A stretch of DNA of 64,000 nucleotides from Brevundimonas nasdae. Its GTDB lineage: Bacteria; Pseudomonadota; Alphaproteobacteria; Caulobacterales; Caulobacteraceae. Location of the stretch: the NCBI RefSeq assembly GCF_016654005.1, contig NZ_JAEPWN010000001.1, positions 496,001 through 560,000 on the forward strand. Direction: 5' to 3'. The position numbers were made by a program, and so were the translations under genes. Below, piece by piece: positions 17,157 through 26,730 of the stretch (within the stretch, counting starts at the first letter, position 1; each line of letters begins with the position of its first letter). Below the pieces are notes generated by a model. The model was not told where the DNA came from and made no database searches. It saw nothing but the letters and a program-made list of their open reading frames with translations.

Positions 17157-18193
17157 GCGAAAACACCGGCGCCATCCGCCTGCTCTACATCGACGACGAC
17201 CGGGGCCTGTCCCGGCTGGTCGAGAAGGAACTGAGCCGTAAAGGATATGTGGTCACCTGCGCCTCCGATGGAGACGAAGGTTTGAGCCTGCTCAAGCAGT
17301 TCGAATATGACGTCTGCGCGCTGGACCACTATATGCCCACCCGTGACGGCATGGACGTGCTGCCTGAGATCATGGCGCTGAACGCCCCGCCGCCGGTTGT
17401 CTATGTGACGGGCGCGCAGGAAGGCCGTCTGGCGGTGGCGGCCCTGCGGGCCGGGGCGGCGGACTATGTGATCAAGGATGTGTCGGAGGACTTCACCTCC
17501 CTGCTGCGCTCGGCGCTGGAGGATGCGGTCGTGCGCCGTCGTCTGCAGCGCGACAACGACAGGGCGCAGGAGGAAATCCGACTGGCGCGCGACCGGGCCG
17601 AGGCCATGCTGCGGGAAGTGAACCACCGCGTCGGCAATTCGCTGCAGTTGGTGTCCAGCTTCATGTCGCTGCAGATGCGTCACGTGTCCGACCAGGGCGC
17701 CAAGGATGCGCTGCGGGAATCCCAGGCGCGGATCGAGGCCGTCGCCCATGTGCACCGGCGCCTCTACACGTCCGGCGACATGTCGCGCGTGGCCATGGAC
17801 GAATATCTGCGTGGGCTGATGGACGAACTGTCCAAGTCCATCGGGCCGGACGACGGTTCGCCTCGCCTGATCCTGGAGGCGTCGCCCCTGTCGGTGTCGA
17901 CCGACCAGGCGGTGTCGCTGGGCGTGATCGTGACGGAGCTGGTGACCAACGCCGTCAAATACGCCTATGCGCCGGGGCAGGGCGGTGAGATCCGCATCCA
18001 GATGAAACCCAGCGATGACGGGCGGGCCATTCTAACGGTCGAAGACGACGGGCCGGGTCTGGGACTGGGCAAGCCGAAGGGCACGGGGCTGGGCGGCAAG
18101 ATCATTTCCGCCATGGCGTCTGGCCTGCGTTCGGGCGTCGAATATGATGGCGCCCACAAGGGCGTTCGCGCCCAGTTGGTGTTCGACCTCTAA
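17153..18193 (+). CDS. Receiver-linked histidine kinase (REC - HisKA_2 - HATPase_c)
   Basis: A 346-residue soluble protein with an N-terminal receiver (D58 in 'CALDHYMPTRDG', K in 'YVIKDVSED') joined by a short coiled coil to a HisKA_2 dimerisation domain ('REVNHRVGNSLQLVSSFMSLQ', H158) and an ATPase domain ('ELVTNAVKYA', 'DDGPGL', 'GTGLGGKII'). In alphaproteobacteria this kinase family includes the PhyK-type kinases that feed the general stress response. Here the receiver output would be kinase activity, so the protein is a likely relay between the upstream kinase pair and another pathway. The start GTG overlaps the previous stop. Confidence 0.9.
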   Translation: MSENTGAIRLLYIDDDRGLSRLVEKELSRKGYVVTCASDGDEGLSLLKQFEYDVCALDHYMPTRDGMDVLPEIMALNAPPPVVYVTGAQEGRLAVAALRAGAADYVIKDVSEDFTSLLRSALEDAVVRRRLQRDNDRAQEEIRLARDRAEAMLREVNHRVGNSLQLVSSFMSLQMRHVSDQGAKDALRESQARIEAVAHVHRRLYTSGDMSRVAMDEYLRGLMDELSKSIGPDDGSPRLILEASPLSVSTDQAVSLGVIVTELVTNAVKYAYAPGQGGEIRIQMKPSDDGRAILTVEDDGPGLGLGKPKGTGLGGKIISAMASGLRSGVEYDGAHKGVRAQLVFDL

Positions 18194-18207
18194 GGTCCAG
18201 TCGGTTC

Positions 18208-18651
18208 ATGTTGCAGTTCGGCGTTCGTAACCCTGTTCTTGAATACCGTCATCGGGCCACGGCGTTCGGCATAGCCGAGCGCGACGGTCTGATCGCCTGC
18301 GTGCGGGTTGAGCGGCCTGACGGTGCCTATTTCGACCTGCCGGGCGGCGGGGTGGATGTGGAGGAGAGCGAGGTCCAGGCCCTGGTGCGCGAGTTCACCG
18401 AGGAAACCGGGCTGAGCATTGCGCCGGAGAACCGCATCACCGAGGCGGCCCAGTATTTCCGCCGCTCGACCAACGAACCGATCAAGAGCGTCGGCGGTTT
18501 CTGGACCGTGAAGGTGACGGGTGAAGACCCGGACGCCCGGTGCGAAGAGGATCACACCCTGGTCTGGCTGGACCCGACCTTCGCCCTGTCGCGGCTGCGA
18601 CACGATTCCCATGCCTGGGCGGTGGCGGTGTGGCTGCGCCGCGCAAGCTGA
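18208..18651 (+). CDS. Nudix hydrolase
   Basis: A 147-residue Nudix family hydrolase. The Nudix box G-x5-E-x7-R-E-U-x-E-E-x-G-U is complete at about residues 49-71, from 'GGGVDVEESEVQ' to 'REFTEETGL'. These enzymes cleave nucleoside diphosphates linked to another moiety, often for housecleaning; the substrate is not clear here. It starts 14 bases after the receiver-kinase stop but has no evident functional link to it. Confidence 0.88.
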   Translation: MLQFGVRNPVLEYRHRATAFGIAERDGLIACVRVERPDGAYFDLPGGGVDVEESEVQALVREFTEETGLSIAPENRITEAAQYFRRSTNEPIKSVGGFWTVKVTGEDPDARCEEDHTLVWLDPTFALSRLRHDSHAWAVAVWLRRAS

Positions 18652-18735
18652 GCCTTACGGAACGGCCCGAGCCTGATCTCGTTTTCTTCCCGAACGCGGC
18701 GTCATTCCGACGGCGCCTGAAGCAGGAGATTTCTG

Positions 18736-18912
18736 ATGGCTGATCACGATCGTATCGAAGGCGCCGCCAAGAACATCGGCGGCAAGATCAAGGAAGCGGC
18801 CGGCAAGGTCACGGGCGATCACAAGCTGGAAGCCGAAGGCAAGGCCGATCAGGTCGCCGGCAAGGTGCAGAACGCCGTAGGCGGAGCCAAGGACGCGCTT
18901 CGCGGCAAATAG
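18736..18912 (+). CDS. CsbD family stress-response protein
   Basis: A 58-residue CsbD-like protein, too short for many gene finders. It has the family's repeated pattern 'GAAKNIGGKIKEAAGKVTGD', then 'EGKADQVAGKVQNAVGGAKDAL'. CsbD-like proteins are abundant, natively flexible and stress-induced, often under the general stress sigma factor; their molecular role is unknown. An AGGAG ribosome site lies 7 bases before the ATG, and a GAAA-loop terminator follows 23 bases after the stop. Confidence 0.9.
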   Translation: MADHDRIEGAAKNIGGKIKEAAGKVTGDHKLEAEGKADQVAGKVQNAVGGAKDALRGK

Positions 18913-18935
18913 GCGCCATTCCTGAGCAGTCGAAA

Positions 18936-18963
18936 CGCCGTCCGCGAAAGCGGGCGGCGTTTG
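18936..18963 (+). terminator. Intrinsic terminator after the CsbD gene
   Basis: CGCCGTCCGC-GAAA-GCGGGCGGCG: a 10-bp stem with one G-U pair and a GAAA tetraloop, followed by a short T-run. It ends the csbD transcript, and lies just beyond the 3' end of the convergent gene at 18973. Confidence 0.75.
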
Positions 18964-18972
18964 TGCGTCCGA

Positions 18973-19473
18973 TCAGTCGTTGCCCCAGAGTTTGATCGAG
19001 GCGCCTTTTTCCTCTGCGCCGCCGACGGGGCGACACTCGGAGGTGAAGCCGCCGCCATTGCGGTCCGGGCGGCTGCGGCAGTCCATTTCCTGCGGCACGG
19101 AAGAGGTGATGGTCGAGCGGGGCGGGGGCGCGCACAGAACGGCGTAGGCTGAGCCGTCCGCCTCATTCCTGCGCATCTGACAGTTATCCGCCATGCCGAC
19201 GGGACGCAGGGCGTCGGGCAGTTTGTCGCCGAGAGCCAGAGCCAGTTGGGTCCGCACCTCAGCCTGACAAACATCAAGTGGCTTGTCGCCGCGAATGACG
19301 GGGTTGCAGCGGGCGCGCTCGAATCCAAAGGGATCAGCGACGCCCCAGTCGGGCACATTGTGCGGCGCGGGTGCAGGCGCCTCTGCGGGGACTTCCGGTG
19401 CTGGCGTTTCCCACACGATGGTCGGGGCGGGTTGCTGCATCAGAAACAGCGTGGCGACAGCGGCGGCGATCAT
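18973..19473 (-). CDS. Hypothetical secreted cysteine-rich protein
   Basis: A 166-residue protein of unknown function. The ATG at 19473 follows an AGAGGGGA ribosome site and gives a short hydrophobic N-terminus ('MIAAAVATLFLM') that looks like a signal sequence. A Pro/Ala-rich linker ('APEVPAEAPAPAPHNVPDWG') follows. The mature part has six cysteines, an even number that suggests disulfides in the periplasm. No known domain is recognised. It lies 44 bases downstream of the VWA gene on the same strand and may be co-transcribed with it. Confidence 0.65.
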   Translation of the reverse strand: MIAAAVATLFLMQQPAPTIVWETPAPEVPAEAPAPAPHNVPDWGVADPFGFERARCNPVIRGDKPLDVCQAEVRTQLALALGDKLPDALRPVGMADNCQMRRNEADGSAYAVLCAPPPRSTITSSVPQEMDCRSRPDRNGGGFTSECRPVGGAEEKGASIKLWGND

Positions 19474-19517
19474 CGGGCAATCCCCTCTGGTGACAGCAAG
19501 CCCCCCGGCTCCGGGCG

Positions 19518-20696
19518 TCACCTTGTCAGAGCGCGCATGGCCTTGTCGAGGCCTTCCAGCGTCAGCGGATACATGCGGTGATCCATCACCTCGTTCAGCA
19601 GGCCGACCGAGGCGGTGTAGTTCCAGTAGCGTTCGGCGACGGGGTTCAGCCAGACCGACTTGTCCCACTGCTGGCGGGCGCGCTTCATCCAGACGGCCCC
19701 GGCCTCCTCGTTCCAGTGCTCGACCGAGCCGCCAGGCATGGTGATTTCATAGGGGGACATGGTGGCGTCGCCGACGAAGATGGCGCGCCAGTCGCCGGGG
19801 TATTTGTTCAAGACGTCCCACGTTGGGATGCGCTCGGTGTGGCGACGCCGGTTGTCCTTCCAGACGCCCTCGTACAGGCAGTTGTGGAAGTAGAAGAACT
19901 CCAGGTTCTTGAACTCGGTCTTGGCCGCAGAGAACAGCTCTTCGACCATCTTGATATGGCCGTCCATCGAGCCGCCGATGTCCAGGAACAGCAGCACCTT
20001 GATCGTATTGCGCCGCTCGGGCCGCATCTGGATGTCCAGCCAGCCCTGGCGCGCGGTTCCGTCGATGGTGCCGTCGATGTCCAGTTCGTCAGCCGCACCT
20101 TGCCTTGCGAAACGGCGCAGACGACGCAAGGCCACCTTGATGTTGCGGGTGCCCAGTTCGACCGTGTCGTCCAGGTTCTTGAACTCGCGCTTTTCCCAGA
20201 CCTTGACCGCGCGGCCATGCCGACCCGGCCCGCCGATGCGCACGCCCTCGGGGTTATAGCCGCCGTGGCCGAAGGGGCTGGTGCCGCCTGTGCCGATCCA
20301 TTTTGAACCGCCTGAATGGCGTTCCTTCTGCTCTTCCAGCCGCTCCTTGAGGGTCTCCATCAGCTTGTCGAACCCACCCAGAGCCTCGATCTGGGCCTTT
20401 TCCTCATCGGACAGGTATTTTTCGTTCAGCAGCCGCAGCCAGTCCTCGGGAATGTCGGTGGTCAGATCCTCGCCCGCGCCGACTGTCTCGACGCCCTTGA
20501 ACGCCGTGCCGAACACCTGATCGAACCGGTCGTAGTGTTTCTCATCCTTGACCAGAACGGCGCGCGACAGGTGGTAAAACGCCTCGACCTCGCGCCCGGC
20601 GACATCGCGGTCCATGGCCTCCATCAGATGGAGCCATTCCTTCATCGACACCGGAACCTTGGCGTCACGCAGGGCGGAGAAGAAGGGCAGGAGCAT
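19518..20696 (-). CDS. VWA domain-containing protein (CoxE-like)
   Basis: A 392-residue protein of the CoxE/YehP-like VWA family. The C-terminal half holds a von Willebrand A domain with a metal-adhesion motif ('FLDIGGSMDGHIK', D-x-G-x-S with an extra glycine). The N-terminal half is helical and resembles the CoxE extension that works with MoxR-type AAA+ ATPases in metal-centre or complex assembly. No MoxR ATPase is adjacent in this window, so the partner is probably elsewhere on the genome. Function is inferred from family only. Confidence 0.82.
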   Translation of the reverse strand: MLLPFFSALRDAKVPVSMKEWLHLMEAMDRDVAGREVEAFYHLSRAVLVKDEKHYDRFDQVFGTAFKGVETVGAGEDLTTDIPEDWLRLLNEKYLSDEEKAQIEALGGFDKLMETLKERLEEQKERHSGGSKWIGTGGTSPFGHGGYNPEGVRIGGPGRHGRAVKVWEKREFKNLDDTVELGTRNIKVALRRLRRFARQGAADELDIDGTIDGTARQGWLDIQMRPERRNTIKVLLFLDIGGSMDGHIKMVEELFSAAKTEFKNLEFFYFHNCLYEGVWKDNRRRHTERIPTWDVLNKYPGDWRAIFVGDATMSPYEITMPGGSVEHWNEEAGAVWMKRARQQWDKSVWLNPVAERYWNYTASVGLLNEVMDHRMYPLTLEGLDKAMRALTR

Positions 20697-20716
20697 GGGC
20701 TGAGAGTGAACCCTGA

Positions 20717-21244
20717 TCAGTTGCGCCGCAAGATGACCTCGTCATCGAACCAGTCGCCCACGGGGTAGCGGTATTCCCCGGCCTTCTCGAAGCCATAGGC
20801 GCCGTACAGTTTCCGGGCCTTCATGTTGCCGCTCCAGACGCCGATCCACAGCGGGCCGTCGGTGTTGGACTGCATCCATTCCAGCGCCAGGGTCAGCAGT
20901 TTAGTGCCGAGGCCCAGGCCTTGGGCGGTCTTGGCGACATAGAGGCGGCGCAGTTCCATATGAGTGGGTTGCGCGTCGGGATGAGGCAGGCCGTTTGGGC
21001 CGGCGTTGACGAAGGCCAGCAGTTCGCCATCCCGATCCGCGACCCACCAGGCGCAGCCCGGCTCGACCAGTTTCTTCTGCATCGGCGCCAGATCGAAGTT
21101 GGTGTCCAGAAACGCCTCTAGATCCGCCTTCGGGTAGGGGATGCCGAAGCCGGTGACGAAGGTGTCGATGAAGGTCTGGCGGCCCAGCGCCCCAAGGGCG
21201 GCGGCGTCATCGAGGCGGGCGGGGCGGATCACAGGCTCGGTCAT
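20717..21244 (-). CDS. GNAT family N-acetyltransferase
   Basis: A 175-residue GNAT acetyltransferase. The acetyl-CoA motif is 'LRRLYVAKTAQGLGLGTKLL' (Q-G-L-G-L-G-T), followed by the 'NMKARKLYGAYGFEKAGEYRYPVGDW' segment typical of this fold's C-terminal half. 'LDTNFDLAPMQKKLVEPGCAWWVAD' is the substrate-side region. Its acceptor is unknown. The gene ends 20 bases before the VWA gene start on the same strand. The 215 bases upstream, shared with the divergent phosphatase gene, hold no obvious feature. Confidence 0.87.
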   Translation of the reverse strand: MTEPVIRPARLDDAAALGALGRQTFIDTFVTGFGIPYPKADLEAFLDTNFDLAPMQKKLVEPGCAWWVADRDGELLAFVNAGPNGLPHPDAQPTHMELRRLYVAKTAQGLGLGTKLLTLALEWMQSNTDGPLWIGVWSGNMKARKLYGAYGFEKAGEYRYPVGDWFDDEVILRRN

Positions 21245-21459
21245 GACCCGCCCCTTAGCCTTGGAAGGCGCTCAATGCGACCTTGCCGGTGATCTGTTCA
21301 CACGGCTGTGCAATGCCGGTGTTAAGGCGAGGTTGTGTCGGGGCGCGAGGGCGGTTACCACCTTAGCGGATAAGGTCGTATTGCGGCCGCGCATATTGCC
21401 ACGCTGGGGGAGGACTGAGGACGCCTAAAGCCTTGAGAATAAAGGTTCGTCCGCTCGTC

Positions 21460-22122
21460 ATGTCTGTTCCCGCCCTGTCCCTCGATTCGACCGAACCGTC
21501 CGTGTCGCACCCGAAGACGACCGCGTCGCCCGGCGTGCAGGCGGCCGTGCGGCCGGGCGCCATCATCCTGACCCGTCACGGGGAACCGGCCCTGTCGCGC
21601 AAATGCATGATCACGGCGCGCGAGTATGGCGACTGGTGGGCCCGGTACGAGATCGGCGGGCTGCTGGCCGGTCAGACCCCGCCTGACGCCCTGATGGCGA
21701 CGGCGCAGGGGGCGGGGGTCATCTACGCCTCGACCCGTCTGCGCGCGCAGGAGACGGCCGCCGCGGTCGCCGCAGGGCGCGAGGTGGTGACGGACGTCAT
21801 GTTCATCGAGGCGCCTCTGCCGCCGCCGCCGTTCCCGAACTGGTTCAAGCTGTCGCCGCGCTGGTGGGGCGTGGTGTCGCGCTTCTGGTGGCATGCCTTC
21901 AACAATCACGGCGGCCAGGAAACCCGCGTCGAGGCCGAGGCGCGGGCCGAACAGGCGGCGCAGAAGCTGATCGCACGCGCCGAAAGCGGCGAAGACGTGC
22001 TGGTTTTCGCCCACGGCTATTTCAACCACATGGTCGGCGCCCGATTGAAGGTCGGCGGCTGGAAGCTGGTTCAGAACCAGGGCTTCAAATACTGGTCGCA
22101 ACGCCGATACGAGAAGCGATAA
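21460..22122 (+). CDS. Histidine phosphatase family protein
   Basis: A 220-residue member of the histidine phosphatase (phosphoglycerate mutase-like) superfamily. The R-H-G catalytic motif is in 'ILTRHGEPAL', a second arginine sits in 'YASTRLRAQETA', and the second catalytic histidine in 'DVLVFAHGYFNHMVG'. A tryptophan-rich stretch (about residues 120-145) is unusual and may line a hydrophobic pocket. Substrate unknown. The ATG at 21460 is preferred over a TTG at 21433. Confidence 0.85.
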   Translation: MSVPALSLDSTEPSVSHPKTTASPGVQAAVRPGAIILTRHGEPALSRKCMITAREYGDWWARYEIGGLLAGQTPPDALMATAQGAGVIYASTRLRAQETAAAVAAGREVVTDVMFIEAPLPPPPFPNWFKLSPRWWGVVSRFWWHAFNNHGGQETRVEAEARAEQAAQKLIARAESGEDVLVFAHGYFNHMVGARLKVGGWKLVQNQGFKYWSQRRYEKR

Positions 22123-22170
22123 CGCATCGGAGATTGATGCGGCCGACGACCCCCTTTAGGGTCCGCCGCC

Positions 22171-22422
22171 ATGACCGACACCGCCGCCGCCATCCCCGCC
22201 GATCTCAGCTTCGAAGACGCCCTGCAGCGTCTGGAAACCATCGTCTCGCGCCTGGAATCAGGCCAGGCGCCGCTGGAAGAGTCGATCGCCCTCTATGAGG
22301 AGGGCGCAAAGCTGAAGGCGCACTGCGAGGCGCGCCTGAAGGCGGCGCAACTGCGTGTCGAAAAGATCGTGGTCGGCCCCGACGGCCAGGCCAGGGGCGT
22401 CGAGCCGGCGTCGTTCGAATGA
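22171..22422 (+). CDS. xseB: Exodeoxyribonuclease VII small subunit XseB
   Basis: An 83-residue XseB. It shows the family core '[44 protein letters not shown]', a two-helix hairpin with 'L.LEES...YE.G..L...C...L'. XseB assembles with XseA to degrade single-stranded DNA. xseB next to ispA and dxs is a common bacterial arrangement. Its stop overlaps the csaA start. Confidence 0.95.
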   Translation: MTDTAAAIPADLSFEDALQRLETIVSRLESGQAPLEESIALYEEGAKLKAHCEARLKAAQLRVEKIVVGPDGQARGVEPASFE

Positions 22423-22769
22423 GCGGCCTCGCCGAAATCATCGGCTTTGACGACTTTCTGAAGGTCGACATCCGCGTGGGCCGGATCGTCAAGGCTGAAC
22501 CCTTCCCCGAGGCGCGCAAGCCGGCGTTCAAGCTGCAGATCGATTTCGGCCCCGAGATCGGGATCAGGAAATCCTCGGCCCAGATCACCCATCACTACAC
22601 CATCGAGCAGTTGGAAGGCCGCAAGGTCGCCGCTGTCGTCAACTTTCCGCCGCGCCAGATCGGGCCGGTGAAATCCGAAGTCCTGACCCTGGGCTTTCCC
22701 GATGCAGACGGCGAGGTCGTGCTGGTCGGGGTAGATCGTGAACTTCCTCTGGGCGGGCGGCTGTTTTGA
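22419..22769 (+). CDS. csaA: tRNA-binding (EMAP-like OB-fold) protein CsaA
   Basis: A 116-residue single OB-fold protein of the CsaA family. '[32 protein letters not shown]' is the EMAP/tRNA-binding signature, with the C-terminal '[29 protein letters not shown]'. In Bacillus CsaA is a secretion-related chaperone; structural relatives bind tRNA. It starts 4 bases inside xseB and ends 4 bases inside ispA, so it is fully embedded in the isoprenoid operon. Confidence 0.9.
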   Translation: MSGLAEIIGFDDFLKVDIRVGRIVKAEPFPEARKPAFKLQIDFGPEIGIRKSSAQITHHYTIEQLEGRKVAAVVNFPPRQIGPVKSEVLTLGFPDADGEVVLVGVDRELPLGGRLF

Positions 22770-23680
22770 CCTATGTGATCGCTGCAAACTCGCCCGAGCA
22801 GGCTGTGATCGACCGGGTCGCAGAAGTCGCCGATCTGGTGACCGTGGCGCTGGACGAACTGCTGCCTCGGGCCGAGGGGCCGGAATCGCGTCTGACCGAG
22901 GCCATGCGTTATGCGGCGCTGGGGCCGGGCAAGCGGCTTCGTCCGTTCTTTGCGCTGGAGGCCGCGCGTCTGTTCGACATCGACGAACGCTCGGTGCTGC
23001 GCGCCGCCTGCGCGCTGGAATGCGTGCATGCCTATAGTCTGGTCCACGACGACCTGCCGTGCATGGATGACGACGATATCCGCCGAGGCAGGCCGACCGT
23101 CCACCGCGCCTATGACGAGGCGACGGCGGTGCTGGCGGGGGATGCGCTGCAGACGGCGGCCTTCGACATCATCCTGCACGAAGACACGCACGAGGATGCG
23201 GCCATCCGCTGTGAACTGGCGGCGCGGCTGTCGCTGGCTTCGGGTGCGCGGGGCATGGCGGGCGGTCAGATGATCGATCTGCTGGGCGTGCGTGACGATC
23301 TGGGCGGGGTGGCGCGTATGCAGCGCCTGAAGACCGGCGCCCTGTTCGCCTATGCGTTCGAGATTCCCCTGATCATCGCCGACGCCTCGGCCCAGCATCA
23401 GCACGCCCTGATCAGCTTCTCGCACGATGTGGGGCTGGCCTATCAGATCGTCGACGACCTGCTGGACGTTGAAGGTTCGGCCGAGGAAATGGGCAAGGCG
23501 GCGGGCGGCAAGGACGCAGCCCTGGGCAAGACCAACTTCGTCACCCTGCTGGGCGTCGAGGCGGCGCGACAACGGGTCGCGCATCTGGCCGATCAGGCGC
23601 GGTCGCACCTGGAGCCATTTGGCCAGGACGCCGAAACCCTCAAGGCGAGCGTGGACTTTGTATTAAAGCGTCGGTCCTGA
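22766..23680 (+). CDS. ispA: Polyprenyl synthetase, probable farnesyl diphosphate synthase
   Basis: A 304-residue trans-prenyltransferase that condenses IPP with DMAPP/GPP to make farnesyl diphosphate for ubiquinone, hopanoid, carotenoid and undecaprenyl synthesis. The first aspartate-rich motif is '[10 protein letters not shown]' and the second is 'DDLLD' in '[12 protein letters not shown]'. '[10 protein letters not shown]' and '[19 protein letters not shown]'-type segments ('[12 protein letters not shown]') support the FPP-synthase group. The start is TTG at 22766, overlapping the csaA stop; a GTG at 22775 is an alternative. dxs follows after 57 bases. Confidence 0.92.
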   Translation: MTYVIAANSPEQAVIDRVAEVADLVTVALDELLPRAEGPESRLTEAMRYAALGPGKRLRPFFALEAARLFDIDERSVLRAACALECVHAYSLVHDDLPCMDDDDIRRGRPTVHRAYDEATAVLAGDALQTAAFDIILHEDTHEDAAIRCELAARLSLASGARGMAGGQMIDLLGVRDDLGGVARMQRLKTGALFAYAFEIPLIIADASAQHQHALISFSHDVGLAYQIVDDLLDVEGSAEEMGKAAGGKDAALGKTNFVTLLGVEAARQRVAHLADQARSHLEPFGQDAETLKASVDFVLKRRS

Positions 23681-23737
23681 TAGGAAACCTGACCCGTGGA
23701 CGCGGGTTACGACAAGAAGACCTTCAAGGTTCCGCTG

Positions 23738-25648
23738 ATGCCTGACACCCCCCTGCTCGACACCGTCAAGATTCCCGCTGACATGCGGAGCTTCGATATC
23801 GCCCAGCTTAAGCAGCTGGCGAACGAGGTGCGGATCGAGACGATCGACGCCGTGTCGGTGACGGGCGGGCACCTGGGCGCGGGTCTGGGCGTGGTCGAGC
23901 TGACCACGGCGCTGCATCATGTGTTCGAGACGCCCAAGGACATCCTGATCTGGGATGTCGGGCATCAGTGCTATCCGCACAAGATCCTGACCGGGCGGCG
24001 CGACCGCATCCGCACCCTGCGCCAGGGCGGGGGCCTGTCCGGCTTCACCAAGCGCAGCGAGAGCGAATACGATCCGTTCGGCGCGGCCCATGCCTCGACC
24101 TCGATCAGCGCCGCTCTGGGCTTCGCCGCCGCGCGCGACCAGAAGGGCGAGAAGAACCGGGTTGTGGCCGTGATCGGCGACGGCTCGATGTCGGCGGGCA
24201 TGGCCTATGAGGCGATGAACAATGCCGCCGAGGCCACCAGCGGCCAGCTGATGGTCATTCTGAACGACAACGACATGTCGATTGCGCCTCCCGTCGGCGG
24301 AATGAGCGCCTATCTGGCCGGTCTGGTGTCGGGCGGCGCCTATCAGAACGTGCGGCGGCTGGGCAAATCGGTCGCGCAGCACCTGCCGCGCCCCTTCCGC
24401 AAGGCGGCCAAGAAGGCCGAGGAATATGCGCGCGGCATGGTGACCGGCGGCACCTTCTTCGAGGAGTTGGGCTTCTATTATGTCGGCCCTATCGACGGGC
24501 ACGACATGGATAATCTGGTGCCGATCCTGAAGAAGGCGGCGGCCATCGAGGACCGGCCCGTTCTGGTCCACGTCGTGACGCAGAAGGGCAAGGGCTATGC
24601 GCCCGCTGAATCCAGCGCCGACAAGCTGCATGCGGTGGTCAAGTTCGACGTGGTGTCGGGCAAACAGGCCAAGCCGATCTCGAACACGCCCAGCTACACC
24701 AAGGTGTTCGGCACGGAACTGATCAAACACGCCCGGATCGACCCGTCGGTGGTGGCGATCACGGCGGCCATGCCAAGCGGCACCGGGCTGGACCTGTTCG
24801 GTCAGGCCTTCCCCGAGCGGACCTATGACGTCGGCATCGCCGAACAGCACGCGGTCACCTTCGCGGCCGGTCTGGCGGCGGACGGGATGAAGCCGGTCTG
24901 CGCCATCTACTCCACCTTCCTGCAGCGCGGTTATGACCAGGTGGTCCACGACGTGGCCATCCAGTCCCTGCCGGTGCGGTTCGCCATGGACCGGGCCGGT
25001 CTGGTCGGTGCGGATGGTTCGACCCATGCGGGATCGTTCGACATCGGCTTCATGGGCGCCTTGCCCGGCATGGTGCTGATGGCGGCGGCGGATGAGGCCG
25101 AACTGGCGGCGATGATTTCGACCTCTCTGGCCATCGACGACCGCCCCAGCGCCTTCCGCTATCCGCGCGGCGACGGCGTGGGCGTCGAGATTCCCGAACT
25201 GGCCGCCCCGCTGGAGATCGGCAAGGGCCGCATCGTCCGCGAAGGCACGTCCGTCGCCATCCTGTCGCTGGGCACGCGTCTGCAGGAATCGTTGAAGGCC
25301 GCGGATCTTCTGGCGGCCAAGGGCGTGTCGGCCACCGTCGCCGACGCCCGCTTCGCCAAGCCGCTGGACGCCGATCTGATCCTGCGTCTGGCGCGCGAAC
25401 ACGAGTGCCTGATCACGGTGGAAGAGGGCGCCATGGGCGGCTTCGGCGCCTTCGTGCTGCAGCTTCTGGCCGAGAAGGGCGCGCTGGATCGCGGCCTGAA
25501 GGTGCGCACGCTGAATCTGCCCGACATCTTCCAGGATCAGGATTCGCCTGTGGCCATGTACGCACAGGCGGGTCTGAACGCCGAGCATATCGCCGCGGCT
25601 TCCCTGACGGCCCTGGGTGTCGATGCAACGCGGGCGGCGCGGGCCTGA
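23738..25648 (+). CDS. dxs: 1-deoxy-D-xylulose-5-phosphate synthase Dxs
   Basis: Dxs makes DXP from pyruvate and glyceraldehyde 3-phosphate, the first step of the MEP isoprenoid pathway, using thiamine diphosphate. The 636-residue protein has '[14 protein letters not shown]' and the '[15 protein letters not shown]' segment at the N-terminus, the ThDP motif '[19 protein letters not shown]' (G-D-G ... N-N), '[19 protein letters not shown]' (the DRAG signature), and the C-terminal transketolase domain. A GTG at 23696 would add 14 residues and is not excluded. Its stop lies 3 bases from the stop of the convergent kdgK gene. Confidence 0.96.
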   Translation: MPDTPLLDTVKIPADMRSFDIAQLKQLANEVRIETIDAVSVTGGHLGAGLGVVELTTALHHVFETPKDILIWDVGHQCYPHKILTGRRDRIRTLRQGGGLSGFTKRSESEYDPFGAAHASTSISAALGFAAARDQKGEKNRVVAVIGDGSMSAGMAYEAMNNAAEATSGQLMVILNDNDMSIAPPVGGMSAYLAGLVSGGAYQNVRRLGKSVAQHLPRPFRKAAKKAEEYARGMVTGGTFFEELGFYYVGPIDGHDMDNLVPILKKAAAIEDRPVLVHVVTQKGKGYAPAESSADKLHAVVKFDVVSGKQAKPISNTPSYTKVFGTELIKHARIDPSVVAITAAMPSGTGLDLFGQAFPERTYDVGIAEQHAVTFAAGLAADGMKPVCAIYSTFLQRGYDQVVHDVAIQSLPVRFAMDRAGLVGADGSTHAGSFDIGFMGALPGMVLMAAADEAELAAMISTSLAIDDRPSAFRYPRGDGVGVEIPELAAPLEIGKGRIVREGTSVAILSLGTRLQESLKAADLLAAKGVSATVADARFAKPLDADLILRLAREHECLITVEEGAMGGFGAFVLQLLAEKGALDRGLKVRTLNLPDIFQDQDSPVAMYAQAGLNAEHIAAASLTALGVDATRAARA

Positions 25649-25651
25649 CGC

Positions 25652-26710
25652 CTAGCGCCGAATGTCGAACCCGCCGCCGCCCATCGCGGCCTGAACATCG
25701 GCGGCGGAGAACAGGTTGAAGTCGCCGGGGACCGAGTGTTTCAGGCCGGCGGCGGCCAAGCCGAATTCCAGCGCCTGATGATCAAGCCAGCCGCTCCACA
25801 GGCCGAACAGAACCCCCGAGGCGAAGGCGTCGCCGCCGCCGACGCGGTCGATGACGCCGGTCAGGTGGATGGCCTCGATCTGGGTTTCGATCACGCCGTC
25901 GGTTCCGCGCGTCAGCATGACGGCGGACAGGGCCTGGTCGGCGACGCTGTCCTGAACCCGCAGGGTGCAGGCGATGCGCTCAAGGCGTGGAAAGGCGGCG
26001 AAGGCGGCCGCGGCGGCCTGACGGCGGCGCTCGGCTGGATCGGGGTTGTCGAACCTGGTCTTCAGCACCAGGGCGAAGTCGCGGTCGTCGGCGAAGGCGA
26101 CGGTGGCGCCCGCCAGCATCCGGCCAAGCGTCGCGGGCGGATCGCCGTCCCACTGCTCCCACAGCTTGCCGCGGAAATTGCCGTCATAGCTGACCTTCAC
26201 GCCCTTGCGGACGGCGGCCTCGATGATGGCGACAGCGGCGGCCGAGCCGTTGGGCCCGGTCGCGGGCGTGACGCCCGAGGCGTGCAGCCATTCGACGCCG
26301 TCCAGCAGCCGGTCCCAGTCGAAGGCGGTATCCACATGCTCGACGAAGGCTGAACCCGCGCGGTCGTAGAGAACTTCTGACGGACGGCGCACGGCGCCCG
26401 GCGTCAGGAAATACAGGCCCATCCGTCCAGGCGTGAAGACAATGGGGCTGGTGTCGACGCCGTGTTTGCGCACCTCGTCGCGGGCGGCGTGGCCCAGAGC
26501 ATTGTCGGGCAGGACCGTCGCCATGCGGGTCGGCGCGCCGAAGCGGGCCAGGGACACAGCGACATTCGCCTCGGCCCCGCCCGGACGGACGGTCAGGGCA
26601 GGGGACTGCAGCAGCAGTTCGTTCTGGTTCGGCGAAAGCCGCAGCAGCATCTCGCCGAAGCAGAGAATCGCACCGGCGGCAGCCGAGGAACCCGAGGCGG
26701 TGTTGGTCAT
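25652..26710 (-). CDS. kdgK: 2-keto-3-deoxygluconate kinase (PfkB family)
   Basis: A 352-residue PfkB sugar kinase. It shows 'GGAEANVAVSLARFG' (substrate motif) and the ATP-site signature 'DRVGGGDAFASGVLFG', with G-G-G-D in place of the common G-A-G-D. Next to kduD and kduI the expected substrate is 2-keto-3-deoxygluconate, converted to KDPG for cleavage by Eda; kdgA/eda is not in this window. It is the last gene of the kduI-kduD-kdgK operon, 20 bases after kduD. Confidence 0.9.
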   Translation of the reverse strand: MTNTASGSSAAAGAILCFGEMLLRLSPNQNELLLQSPALTVRPGGAEANVAVSLARFGAPTRMATVLPDNALGHAARDEVRKHGVDTSPIVFTPGRMGLYFLTPGAVRRPSEVLYDRAGSAFVEHVDTAFDWDRLLDGVEWLHASGVTPATGPNGSAAAVAIIEAAVRKGVKVSYDGNFRGKLWEQWDGDPPATLGRMLAGATVAFADDRDFALVLKTRFDNPDPAERRRQAAAAAFAAFPRLERIACTLRVQDSVADQALSAVMLTRGTDGVIETQIEAIHLTGVIDRVGGGDAFASGVLFGLWSGWLDHQALEFGLAAAGLKHSVPGDFNLFSAADVQAAMGGGGFDIRR

Positions 26711-26730
26711 GTCGGAACGCTAGTCTGGTA

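Noticed and set aside
23663..25588. 641-codon frame antisense to dxs
   Set aside because: Shadow of a highly conserved gene; no recognisable motif.
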